DNA from: Leucothrix pacifica
GTDB lineage: Bacteria > Pseudomonadota > Gammaproteobacteria > Thiotrichales > Thiotrichaceae
DNA length: 61,332 nucleotides
Direction of reading: 5' to 3'
Assembly: GCF_003172875.1 (NCBI RefSeq)
Contig: NZ_QGKM01000014.1
Coordinates: 1-61,332, forward strand
The position numbers were made by a program, and so were the translations under genes. Numbering within the stretch: the stretch's first letter is position 1; each line of letters begins with the position of its first letter. Shown piece by piece: positions 1 through 6,469 of this stretch. The notes beneath the pieces are model-generated. The model ran no database searches. It was not told the origin of the DNA and was given only the letters and a program-made list of their open reading frames with translations.

Positions 1-22
1 GTAAGCGATCAAACCACCCCGT
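1..22 (+). repeat. Left terminal inverted repeat of the IS66 element
   Basis: It starts GTAAGCGATCAAAC and differs from the right end at one position (base 15) over 22 bases. Base 1 of the window is base 1 of the element. Confidence 0.9.
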
Positions 23-78
23 TCTAGCCATCAATCCTTTCTGATTTTACGCTGAGGTTTTTCTCACAGGAGCCTCAC

Positions 79-396
79 ATGCGAACTTCTTATCAATCCT
101 ACAGTGCCGACCAGTGGCGGCAGATCATGGATCACTACCACCGCAGCGGCCTGAACCAAAAAACATTTTGCCAACAGGAAGGACTGGCCATGAGCACCTT
201 CAGTAAATGGCGTAAACAACTAGGGTTGGTGAATAACCGGCCTGCCGTCGATACCCCTGCAGATTTCAGGCCATTGATGTCGTCTCCGCCGCTGACTGTG
301 ACAGCCGCCGACGAGCAACCCCGTGATCATGGTCACTGGGACATCGAACTCACGCTGGGTGCCGGGATCATCCTGCGTCTGCGAACCGGCGTGTAG
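79..396 (+). CDS. tnpA: IS66 TnpA accessory protein
   Basis: A 105-residue TnpA-type accessory protein of IS66 elements. The N-terminal half is a helix-turn-helix of the Orf8/transposase-8 kind: the segment around WRQIMDHYHRSGLNQKTFC and STFSKWRKQLG (residues 13-48) matches the pattern seen in these proteins. It is required for transposition in characterised IS66 members, although its exact job is unclear. It lies first in the element and is followed after 4 bp by tnpB. The ATG is preceded by CAGGAGCC, a good ribosome-binding site. Confidence 0.9.
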   Translation: MRTSYQSYSADQWRQIMDHYHRSGLNQKTFCQQEGLAMSTFSKWRKQLGLVNNRPAVDTPADFRPLMSSPPLTVTAADEQPRDHGHWDIELTLGAGIILRLRTGV

Positions 397-400
397 GCTG

Positions 401-769
401 ATGATTTATCGTCCCGCTCAATGGTGGCTGTGTACCCGTCCCACCGACATGCGAAAGCAACATCAGGGGTTAATTGCGCTGGTCACCGGGTTCATGGGAA
501 TGAATCCACTCAGTGGTCATGGCTTTATTTTTATCAATGCCCGTCGCACCTTGTTGAAGTGCCTGTACTTTGAACCGGGCGGGTACTGTGTGTGGTATAA
601 ACGCCTGGAACAAGGTGAGTTTGCCCGACAGAACACCCGTGATCACGCAACCCATCTGGCCTTATCAAACACTGAGCTACACAGTTTGCTGGAAGGTTTG
701 GATTTAACCATCAATAAACGACGAAAACGCTGGAATAACCCCGACCAAACGAAGGTGAATCAGGTATAA
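401..769 (+). CDS. tnpB: IS66 TnpB accessory protein
   Basis: A 122-residue IS66 Orf2/TnpB-like protein. Typical family words are visible: CTRPTDMRKQHQGL near residue 10, GFIFINARRTLLKCLYFEPGGYCVWYKRLEQGEF in the middle, and a C-terminal Lys/Arg-rich tail. The reading frame is open further upstream, but the ATG at 401 just after the tnpA stop gives the normal family length of about 115-120 residues. Its TAA overlaps the tnpC ATG by one base (TAATG), so the two are probably translationally coupled. IS66 TnpB is needed for transposition but has no known catalytic motif. Confidence 0.9.
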   Translation: MIYRPAQWWLCTRPTDMRKQHQGLIALVTGFMGMNPLSGHGFIFINARRTLLKCLYFEPGGYCVWYKRLEQGEFARQNTRDHATHLALSNTELHSLLEGLDLTINKRRKRWNNPDQTKVNQV

Positions 770-2355
770 TGATGGCTAACCTAACCACCTCTGTTTCCTT
801 TGATAAACAAGGCTTTGTATTGAACGCGTCAGTCGATGAACTCACCGCAGAAAACACGGATTTACGCCGTGAAAACCAAGTGCTGCAACATCAGCTGGAG
901 TGGTTCAAACGGCAGTTGTTTGGTGAAAAATCTGAGCAGCGTTTAATCGATGTGCCACCGGAGCAAGGGCAATTATTTGCAGCCGGATCCTCCGGGGCGT
1001 TACCCGCACCGGAAGCCACGGTGATACCGGCTCATCAGCGCCGCAAAAAACAACGGGCGCCAGATGATGTACTGGATAGTGGCTTGCGTTTTACCGAGGA
1101 TGTGCCGGTCAGAGTCATTGACCGGACACCTGAAGCACTGAGGGGAGCGGGTGCAGAAGATTATGTCATTCTCAGTTATGACAGTACTTACCGCCTGGCC
1201 CAGCGGGTAGGCAGTTATGAAGTACTGGAATACCGCACACCCCGCTATAAACTGAACGGTGAAGCCTCCATACACCACGTACCGGCACCGGCTAATGTGC
1301 TGGAAAACAGCTGTGTAGATGTGAGTTTACTGGCTGGACTGCTGGTCGATAAGTTTGCCTACCACCTGCCGATTCACCGGCAACACCAGCGACTGAAAGA
1401 TGCCGGCATTACCGTCTCCCGGTCCAGTCTGTTGAACTGGTGCGGGCGGGCGATTGAACTACTGGAACCAATTGTCTATACCCAATACCAGTCCATCCTG
1501 ACATCCCGTGTATTGGGGATGGATGAAACACCCGTCAAGGCCGGTAAAGCCAAAACAAAAGGTAAGATGAAACAAGGTTACCTCTGGCCCATGGTTGGTG
1601 ATCAGGATGAAGTGGTCTTCCACTTCAATCCGTCACGAGGGTCAAAGGTCATTCAGGAACAACTGGGCAAACAGTTTGATGGTGTATTGCTATGTGATGG
1701 TTATGTCGCCTATAAAACCTATGCGGAAAACAAAGACAATAACGTGACGCTGGCGAATTGCTGGTCACATAGTCGCCGCAAATTTGAAGCGGTGAAAACG
1801 ATTGACCCGCTGGCCTGTGAGGAAGCACTGCAGTTGATTGGTGCGCTTTATCACAATGAAGCGCATATTCGTGATCATGAACTGGAAGGGCAAACAAAAC
1901 TGGATTACCGCACCCAACATAGCGAACCGATTGTTAAGCAATTCTGGCAATGGTGCGAAGCACAACAGCAACGGCCAGACCTGTTCCCCAAACATCCGCT
2001 ACAGAAGGCCTTAAATTATGTTCTGGAACGGATCGAACCGTTGCAGGTATTTTTATCCGACCCGGATGTTCCACTGGACACTAACCATGTGGAACGTGCA
2101 TTACGGGGGATTCCGCTAGGCAGAAAGAACTGGATGTTCTGTTGGACAGAAATGGGCGCACGTCACGTGGGAATCATTCAAAGCCTGATCGTCACCTGTC
2201 GCCTGCATGGGGTGAACCCTTATCAATATCTGGTGGATGTCTTACAACGAATCGCTGTTCATCCGGCTAAGCAGGTTGAGGAATTGACGCCCCGACTGTG
2301 GAAAACACAGTTTGCGAATGCCCCAATGTTATCGGATGTGAGTCGGGAAAGATAG
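769..2355 (+). CDS. tnpC: IS66 TnpC transposase
   Basis: A full-length 528-residue DDE transposase of the IS66 family. It begins with the usual leucine-zipper-like coiled coil (about residues 22-60). The likely catalytic acidic residues are in GMDETP, LLCDGY and NHVERALR, the last starting the C-terminal block before GRKNWMFC. A basic linker rich in Arg/Lys lies near residue 105. It catalyses cutting and joining at the GTAA-type ends. No frameshift or internal stop is present, so the enzyme looks functional. An alternative ATG lies one codon downstream. Confidence 0.95.
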   Translation: MMANLTTSVSFDKQGFVLNASVDELTAENTDLRRENQVLQHQLEWFKRQLFGEKSEQRLIDVPPEQGQLFAAGSSGALPAPEATVIPAHQRRKKQRAPDDVLDSGLRFTEDVPVRVIDRTPEALRGAGAEDYVILSYDSTYRLAQRVGSYEVLEYRTPRYKLNGEASIHHVPAPANVLENSCVDVSLLAGLLVDKFAYHLPIHRQHQRLKDAGITVSRSSLLNWCGRAIELLEPIVYTQYQSILTSRVLGMDETPVKAGKAKTKGKMKQGYLWPMVGDQDEVVFHFNPSRGSKVIQEQLGKQFDGVLLCDGYVAYKTYAENKDNNVTLANCWSHSRRKFEAVKTIDPLACEEALQLIGALYHNEAHIRDHELEGQTKLDYRTQHSEPIVKQFWQWCEAQQQRPDLFPKHPLQKALNYVLERIEPLQVFLSDPDVPLDTNHVERALRGIPLGRKNWMFCWTEMGARHVGIIQSLIVTCRLHGVNPYQYLVDVLQRIAVHPAKQVEELTPRLWKTQFANAPMLSDVSRER

Positions 2356-2377
2356 ACGGGGTCGTTTGATCGCTTAC
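2356..2377 (-). repeat. Right terminal inverted repeat of the IS66 element
   Basis: Read on the minus strand it begins GTAAGCGATCAAACGACC and pairs with the left end. Its first bases supply a TAA stop to the interrupted minus-strand lipoprotein frame. Confidence 0.9.
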
Positions 2378-2472
2378 TCCTCAACTTCAGGGGGGTTATC
2401 ATCACTACTGCCACCACCACATGAAACCAGAAATGGTAGAGTGGATAACAACATTTTATTTATCATGTTCAT
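2374..2472 (-). pseudogene. Lipoprotein gene start, cut off by the IS66 element
   Basis: Reading the minus strand from the ATG at 2472 gives a short basic start (MNMINK), a hydrophobic stretch and the lipobox LVSC. A GGGSSDDNPPEVE-type spacer follows, as is usual just after the acylated Cys of outer-membrane lipoproteins. AGGAAC sits 5-10 bases before the ATG as a ribosome-binding site. After codon 31 the frame enters the IS66 right end at base 2377 and stops at once (GAG TAA). The rest of the gene must lie beyond base 1 if the insertion is recent. What the full protein did cannot be told. The frame is too short for routine gene calling. Confidence 0.8.
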
Positions 2473-2638
2473 ATTAAGTTCCTATTTGTTGTTTATTCAG
2501 AATATGAAGAGGGTGTTGTTTAGACAACAACTAGCTTACATCATACACATCTATATAATTAAAATTGTCTATTTTTAAACCAGTAAAAACCTAAAACTAT
2601 CGACATGGTTTTACTTATTCCATGTAAATAAAATACAA

Positions 2639-3040
2639 ATGCCTTCAAAATTAAGAGCATGGTTCGATCACCTAGGAACCCTTGACCACCTCGATAAGCA
2701 AGACACGACATTGCAGCGCGCATTTGCAGTGGTGATTTATCACACCATTACGGCTGACGATATTGAAACTGCTAAAGAGAAGCAGCGCTTTGCATCCTTC
2801 TTTAAGCAAGACTTTGGTTTGAGTGATGAGCAGGTTAGTGCCCTTCACGATGAGGCTTCCCGTTTTGATGACGACTTTGAGATTTATCTAGATGTGCTGA
2901 AAGAGAAAATCGCGGTGTATCCTGAGATTGAACTAAAGCTGATGCAGGTGTTAAACCGCATGCTGACGAGCCATCCTTTTAGTGAGAAGGAATACGAAGT
3001 CTTCGAACGGATTAAGCTGGCGCTGTTTCCCAAGTCATAA
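2639..3040 (+). CDS. TerB-like helical protein
   Basis: A 133-residue acidic, helical, soluble protein without signal peptide. The pattern resembles the TerB/DjlA-like tellurite-resistance fold: a helix starting LQRAFAVVIYHTI, an acidic turn (ADDIETAKEKQRFASFFKQDFGLSDEQVSALHDEA), and a C-terminal ...FSEKEYEVFERIKLAL helix. In TerB proteins the acidic loops bind metal; here the Asp/Glu cluster FDDDFEIYLD at about residues 79-88 could do the same. The ribosome-binding site is weak. No tellurite genes are nearby, so its role is unknown and the family call is from pattern only. Confidence 0.6.
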   Translation: MPSKLRAWFDHLGTLDHLDKQDTTLQRAFAVVIYHTITADDIETAKEKQRFASFFKQDFGLSDEQVSALHDEASRFDDDFEIYLDVLKEKIAVYPEIELKLMQVLNRMLTSHPFSEKEYEVFERIKLALFPKS

Positions 3041-3108
3041 TCTTCGAAGCATCTGTAGATTATGACCCCAGGGGCACCTTCAGTATCAACTGTTAATAAC
3101 ATCGGAAG

Positions 3109-3131
3109 TTACCCACAACAGGTGTGGATAA
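3109..3131. promoter_or_regulatory. Inverted pair of DnaA-box-like 9-mers
   Basis: TTACCCACA (3109-3117) and TGTGGATAA (3123-3131, the exact complement of the consensus DnaA box TTATCCACA) face each other across 5 bases. One box is perfect and the other has one mismatch. It could be a DnaA regulatory site or chance; no replication gene is near. Confidence 0.3.
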
Positions 3132-3321
3132 GTATGTTAATAGTCGCCTCATAAGCCCCTTGAAGCTGACCACTGCTTGCTCAGTGGAATTTGCTTAAAA
3201 TATAAGCAAACAAAAATATCCTTTTACATGCCTGATTCAAGTGACCTGTTATCGCCTGAATCTGTACAGAAATGATCGTAACAATCTACTATCAGATTTC
3301 TATTTGCTGCTTCTCTTTGCC

Positions 3322-3909
3322 ATGAAATCGATACTTGCACTGCTAATCATCTCCCTATTCCACGCGTCAGCTCATGCTGGAATTTTCAAATGCACCGTTG
3401 GGGATCAGGTGACTTACCAATCGGTTCCTTGTAACGATAGCGACAAACAAACCACCTCAGAATCGATTGATATTCCCTTGCAGTCCGAGAACGATGACAG
3501 TGAAAGCTGTGACCTGACTTGCTCCACCGCTGCCATGACCTGCCGCTCCAAACTCACGTTCGGTAACTACAATAGTGATGGTGGCTTGGAAGTATGCGCG
3601 TTGCTGGAGAAATCCTGCAGTGCGGAATGTAACGAAGAAGACAACGCTAGCAAGCTCAAACAGCAATACACCAAAGCAAAAAGTGCTTACGCGGCCAAAC
3701 TAAAACGCATTGCCAGCGATCAACAACAGATCCAGAAAAACAAACAACTCGCACTTAAAGCCGCTAAGAAAAAGGAAAAAGCACGCAAGGCCTGTATTCT
3801 AAAAGAATCCGCTAAAATCGAGAAAATATACCAGCCGATTGATCAGCTTGATGGTAGCCAGCGGCGTCGTTATAAAAGCGCTCTTGAAGAAGTGGCAGAA
3901 AACTGTTGA
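3322..3909 (+). CDS. Secreted Cys-rich protein with N-terminal DUF4124-like segment
   Basis: A 195-residue exported protein. The ATG at 3322 starts a clean signal peptide (MKSILALLIISLFHASAHA, cleavage after AHA). The mature start GIFKCTVGDQVTYQSVPC matches the DUF4124 pattern (I-Y-K-C...G...Y-S..P-C). A Cys-rich central block follows (CDLTCSTAAMTC, CALLEKSCSAEC, about residues 70-108), and then a Lys/Gln-rich coiled-coil tail with a final Cys. An upstream GTG at 3241 would place extra residues before the signal peptide and is less likely. Ten or so Cys residues suggest periplasmic disulfides. Function unknown. Confidence 0.75.
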   Translation: MKSILALLIISLFHASAHAGIFKCTVGDQVTYQSVPCNDSDKQTTSESIDIPLQSENDDSESCDLTCSTAAMTCRSKLTFGNYNSDGGLEVCALLEKSCSAECNEEDNASKLKQQYTKAKSAYAAKLKRIASDQQQIQKNKQLALKAAKKKEKARKACILKESAKIEKIYQPIDQLDGSQRRRYKSALEEVAENC

Positions 3910-3923
3910 TAAAGACTTTTTCT

Positions 3924-3945
3924 AAAATGACATTAGTGTCATTTT
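3924..3945 (+). terminator. AT-rich perfect hairpin after the DUF4124-like gene
   Basis: AAAATGACA / TGTCATTTT form a perfect 9-bp stem with loop TTAG, 15 bases after the stop. The flanking A and T runs would let it act, weakly, in both directions. Termination is inferred from position. Confidence 0.4.
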
Positions 3946-3974
3946 CCTGCCAGATTGATGTCAGAGTCACCCTG

Positions 3975-4070
3975 TATAGTCCAACTCATAGACACTTTAA
4001 CAGTGATTGCTTCAGGCAAATGTTTCTCTCGGCGCAAAGCCAACATAGCCAACGCATGAACTGACTAGAG
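3975..4070 (+). other. Possible small RNA or riboswitch-like leader ahead of an orphan terminator
   Basis: The 385-base gap between 3909 and 4295 has no credible gene. It contains a -10-like TATAGT at 3975-3980, the phrases CAGGCAAA (4013-4020) and GGCGCAAAGCC (4031-4041), and a GACT/AGTC hairpin, followed by a strong terminator at 4082-4124. GGCAAA...GCAAAGCC echoes the conserved core of the c-di-GMP-I (GEMM) riboswitch. However, the P1b and P3 helices are not formed properly, so a true riboswitch is doubtful. A free-standing small RNA of about 140 nt is an alternative. Confidence 0.2.
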
Positions 4071-4081
4071 TCGCTCCTTCA

Positions 4082-4124
4082 GCCTCTGATGAGTCTCCTC
4101 CCCAAAACCATCAGAGGCTTTTTT
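4082..4124 (+). terminator. Strong rho-independent terminator, orphan
   Basis: GCCTCTGATG (4082-4091) pairs perfectly with CATCAGAGGC (4109-4118), followed by TTTTTT. It lies about 170 bases after the preceding stop and 170 before the next start, beyond another hairpin. It therefore probably ends a separate short transcript or acts as an attenuator. Confidence 0.8.
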
Positions 4125-4294
4125 ATGTCTGCTAGAAAAGTAATTTAACGCTCAAAACTCATCCACTTAAATTGTAAATATGCGACTGCAATATTTTAGA
4201 CTAAGTCGTAAAACTGCTATAAATCAGAGCCTAAGCAGATATGCGCTTTGAGTCATGCTAAAATGGAGCCATCAATCCGTCAGAAGCACACATA

Positions 4295-5842
4295 ATGAAT
4301 CAGCGGCAAAAGCTCCCCATCGGCATCCAAACCTTTAGCGAAATCCGGCTAAATAATAACTACTATGTTGATAAAACGCCTTTGGCACTTAAGCTCATCA
4401 ATAACGGAAAACATTATTTCCTATCGCGACCGCGACGCTTTGGAAAAAGCTTGTTCTTAGACACACTTAAAGAACTATTCGAAGGGAATGAAGCGCTATT
4501 CCAAGGTTTAGACGCACACACAAAATGGGACTGGTCGGTCAAATACCCTGTCCTGCGTTTTAGCTTTGCCCGTAAAAATTACAATGATCCAGAAAGCTTA
4601 TCTGAAACCCTAAACCAACAACTCACTCGCTTTGAACAAAACTTCGGTTTCAAACAGCAATTTGATGATGCAGGAAGCCGCTTTGCAGACTTAATTGATA
4701 ACCTCTCTGCCGAAACCAAACTCCCTGTCGTGATACTAATCGACGAGTACGACAAACCAATTTTAGACGCGATTAACTCACCCGAGATTGCCAAAAAGAA
4801 CCGTGACTTCTTGCGTGGCTTCTATAGCATCATTAAGGACTACGACGCCCAAATTCAATTTAGCTTTCTCACAGGCGTTAGTAAATTCTCAAAAGTCAGC
4901 TTATTTTCCGGACTGAACAACCTTAAAGACATCACCCTCGATGCTCGCTATTCGACCATCTGCGGCTATACAGATCACGACATTGATACCGTCTTTGCAG
5001 CAGAACTGGACGGCTTAGATCGCGACAAAATCAGAGAATGGTACAACGGCTATCACTGGCTAGGAGAAGGCGTTTATAACCCCTTCGATATTTTGCAGCT
5101 ATTTGATGAGCGCGCCTTTAAAAACTTCTGGTTTGAAACTGGCACCCCAACCTTCTTAGTTGACTTAATACGGGAGCGCCAGATCAGTAGTCTTCAGTTG
5201 AATAACCTCAGCGGTGATGACGAGCTACTATCCAGTTTTGAAGTAGAAAACATCACACTAGAAACGTTAATGTTTCAAAGCGGCTACCTCACCATTAAAA
5301 GCGTGGAAAAGGTTGAAGGCAACGACTTCTATGAATTGGGTTACCCGAACTTAGAAGTTTACCAAAGCCTCAATAACAGCCTACTGAAACACTTAGTGCA
5401 TGACGGCGGTGCTCAGGTGAGGCAACGCCTCCAACTATCGAAACTTCTTCGGGCAAACGACTTTGATGGACTAAAACTACTCTTCCAAAGCTTCTTCTCC
5501 AGCATTCCTTATCACTGGTACACCAAAAACGAAATCCAGAACTACGAAGGGTATTACGCCAGTATTTTTTATTCGTACTTTGCTGCACTGGGTTTGGACG
5601 TCACTGTTGAGGACTGTACTAATTTAGGCCGCATAGATATGACGCTTAAATTCAATGACCAGATCTATATCTTTGAATTTAAAGTGGTCGAGTTGGTGCC
5701 CGAAGGGAATGCACTACAGCAAATTAAAGACAAAGGGTATGCCGATAAATACCGCGCACTCAAGCAAACGATTCACTTAGTTGGGGTAGAGTTTAGTAAG
5801 GAGACGCGTAATGTGCTGAGCTTTGAGGTGGAGCAAGCTTAG
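4295..5842 (+). CDS. AAA-ATPase-like protein with C-terminal PD-(D/E)XK nuclease domain
   Basis: A 515-residue protein of the AAA-ATPase-like/DUF1703 family. The N-terminus has the family words LPIGIQTFSEIR and YYVDKT. A Walker-A-like phosphate loop follows in FLSRPRRFGKSLFLDTL (about residues 43-59), and a Walker-B strand VVILIDEYDKPI near residue 149. The C-terminal third carries a PD-(D/E)XK nuclease core, RIDMTLKF...IYIFEFKV (about residues 447-466), with the D...ExK residues present. Such proteins are numerous, lineage-specific and often in accessory regions; defence or mobile-element roles have been proposed but not proven. It stands alone next to a restriction-modification operon. Confidence 0.85.
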   Translation: MNQRQKLPIGIQTFSEIRLNNNYYVDKTPLALKLINNGKHYFLSRPRRFGKSLFLDTLKELFEGNEALFQGLDAHTKWDWSVKYPVLRFSFARKNYNDPESLSETLNQQLTRFEQNFGFKQQFDDAGSRFADLIDNLSAETKLPVVILIDEYDKPILDAINSPEIAKKNRDFLRGFYSIIKDYDAQIQFSFLTGVSKFSKVSLFSGLNNLKDITLDARYSTICGYTDHDIDTVFAAELDGLDRDKIREWYNGYHWLGEGVYNPFDILQLFDERAFKNFWFETGTPTFLVDLIRERQISSLQLNNLSGDDELLSSFEVENITLETLMFQSGYLTIKSVEKVEGNDFYELGYPNLEVYQSLNNSLLKHLVHDGGAQVRQRLQLSKLLRANDFDGLKLLFQSFFSSIPYHWYTKNEIQNYEGYYASIFYSYFAALGLDVTVEDCTNLGRIDMTLKFNDQIYIFEFKVVELVPEGNALQQIKDKGYADKYRALKQTIHLVGVEFSKETRNVLSFEVEQA

Positions 5843-5867
5843 CATTATAGTGGTTTGCCTAATCTAA

Positions 5868-6380
5868 TTACTCCTGAGCATTCCCCGTAGCTAATAGCGA
5901 CCCCAAGCGATTAACCAAATAAAACGGCAAGTTGATCAGCTTGAAATCCCGCTCTTTACCTGCGCTCTTCGCCACCAACTCATTCACCGACGGCTTGCCC
6001 GAACTAACCCGAACCGCCAAATCTGCCTGCTTTTTGATGACATAGGATTGCAGCGATTTGATTGTGCCAGTGCTACCTGCTTTCACCTCAACCGGAATAA
6101 TAGTATTGCCGGAAACATACAGGAAATCTACTTCAGCCTGCCCCTGAGACTTTGGCGGATGCCAATAATACAACTCAGGATTCACGTATTCAGGCTTTGA
6201 GTAAAGCAACTGCTGACCCACAAACTGTTCAGCCAATGAGCCTCGGTTGGCCAACTCCAGGTTTGCATTCATCACCTCCTGAGCAGGAATACCCTGAGCG
6301 GATAACAACAAACCAACATCGATAAACAGGAACTTACTAATCCTGACACTCGTATTCGCACCAAAGAAACCAAAGGGTGG
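5868..6380 (-). pseudogene. 3' remnant of a DUF4143-type ATPase gene
   Basis: The minus frame encodes only the C-terminal part of a predicted AAA+ ATPase with a DUF4143 domain. Visible are KFLFIDVGLLLSAQG, then RGSLAEQFVGQQLL, YYWHPPKSQGQAEVDFLY and IIPVEVKAG, the last two being the PD-(D/E)XK-like D...ExK signature. Full members have about 400-450 residues with an N-terminal P-loop domain; here the frame is closed by a TAA at 6381-6383 and no P-loop is found upstream. A TTG at 6311 opens only 147 residues. I read it as a truncated relic, probably lost when the neighbouring restriction operon arrived. Confidence 0.75.
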
Positions 6381-6469
6381 TTAAGATCAGACATAGCGGC
6401 AATTATGGAGCGAAATGGAAAAGTCTTCCGAGTAGTGCCTTTTTCTTAGCTTACAATGTTTTAAGACCC

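Larger units (their letters stand above)
1..2377 (+). mobile_element. IS66-family insertion sequence, complete
   Basis: The element has the classical IS66 plan tnpA-tnpB-tnpC. It is bounded by imperfect terminal inverted repeats beginning GTAA: bases 1-22 match the reverse complement of 2356-2377 at 21 of 22 positions. All three genes are intact, so it may be active. IS66 elements make an 8-bp target duplication; the right copy would be 2378-2385 (TCCTCAAC), while the left flank lies outside the window. The right end falls inside a minus-strand lipoprotein reading frame, showing the element is an insertion into a formerly working gene. Confidence 0.95.

Noticed and set aside
2366..2578. 70-codon plus-strand frame crossing the IS right end
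   Set aside because: It begins inside the IS terminal repeat and runs antisense to the lipoprotein start, with no coding features.
3109..3131. Replication origin
   Set aside because: Only two DnaA-like boxes are present, with no dnaA, dnaN, gidA or AT-rich unwinding array.
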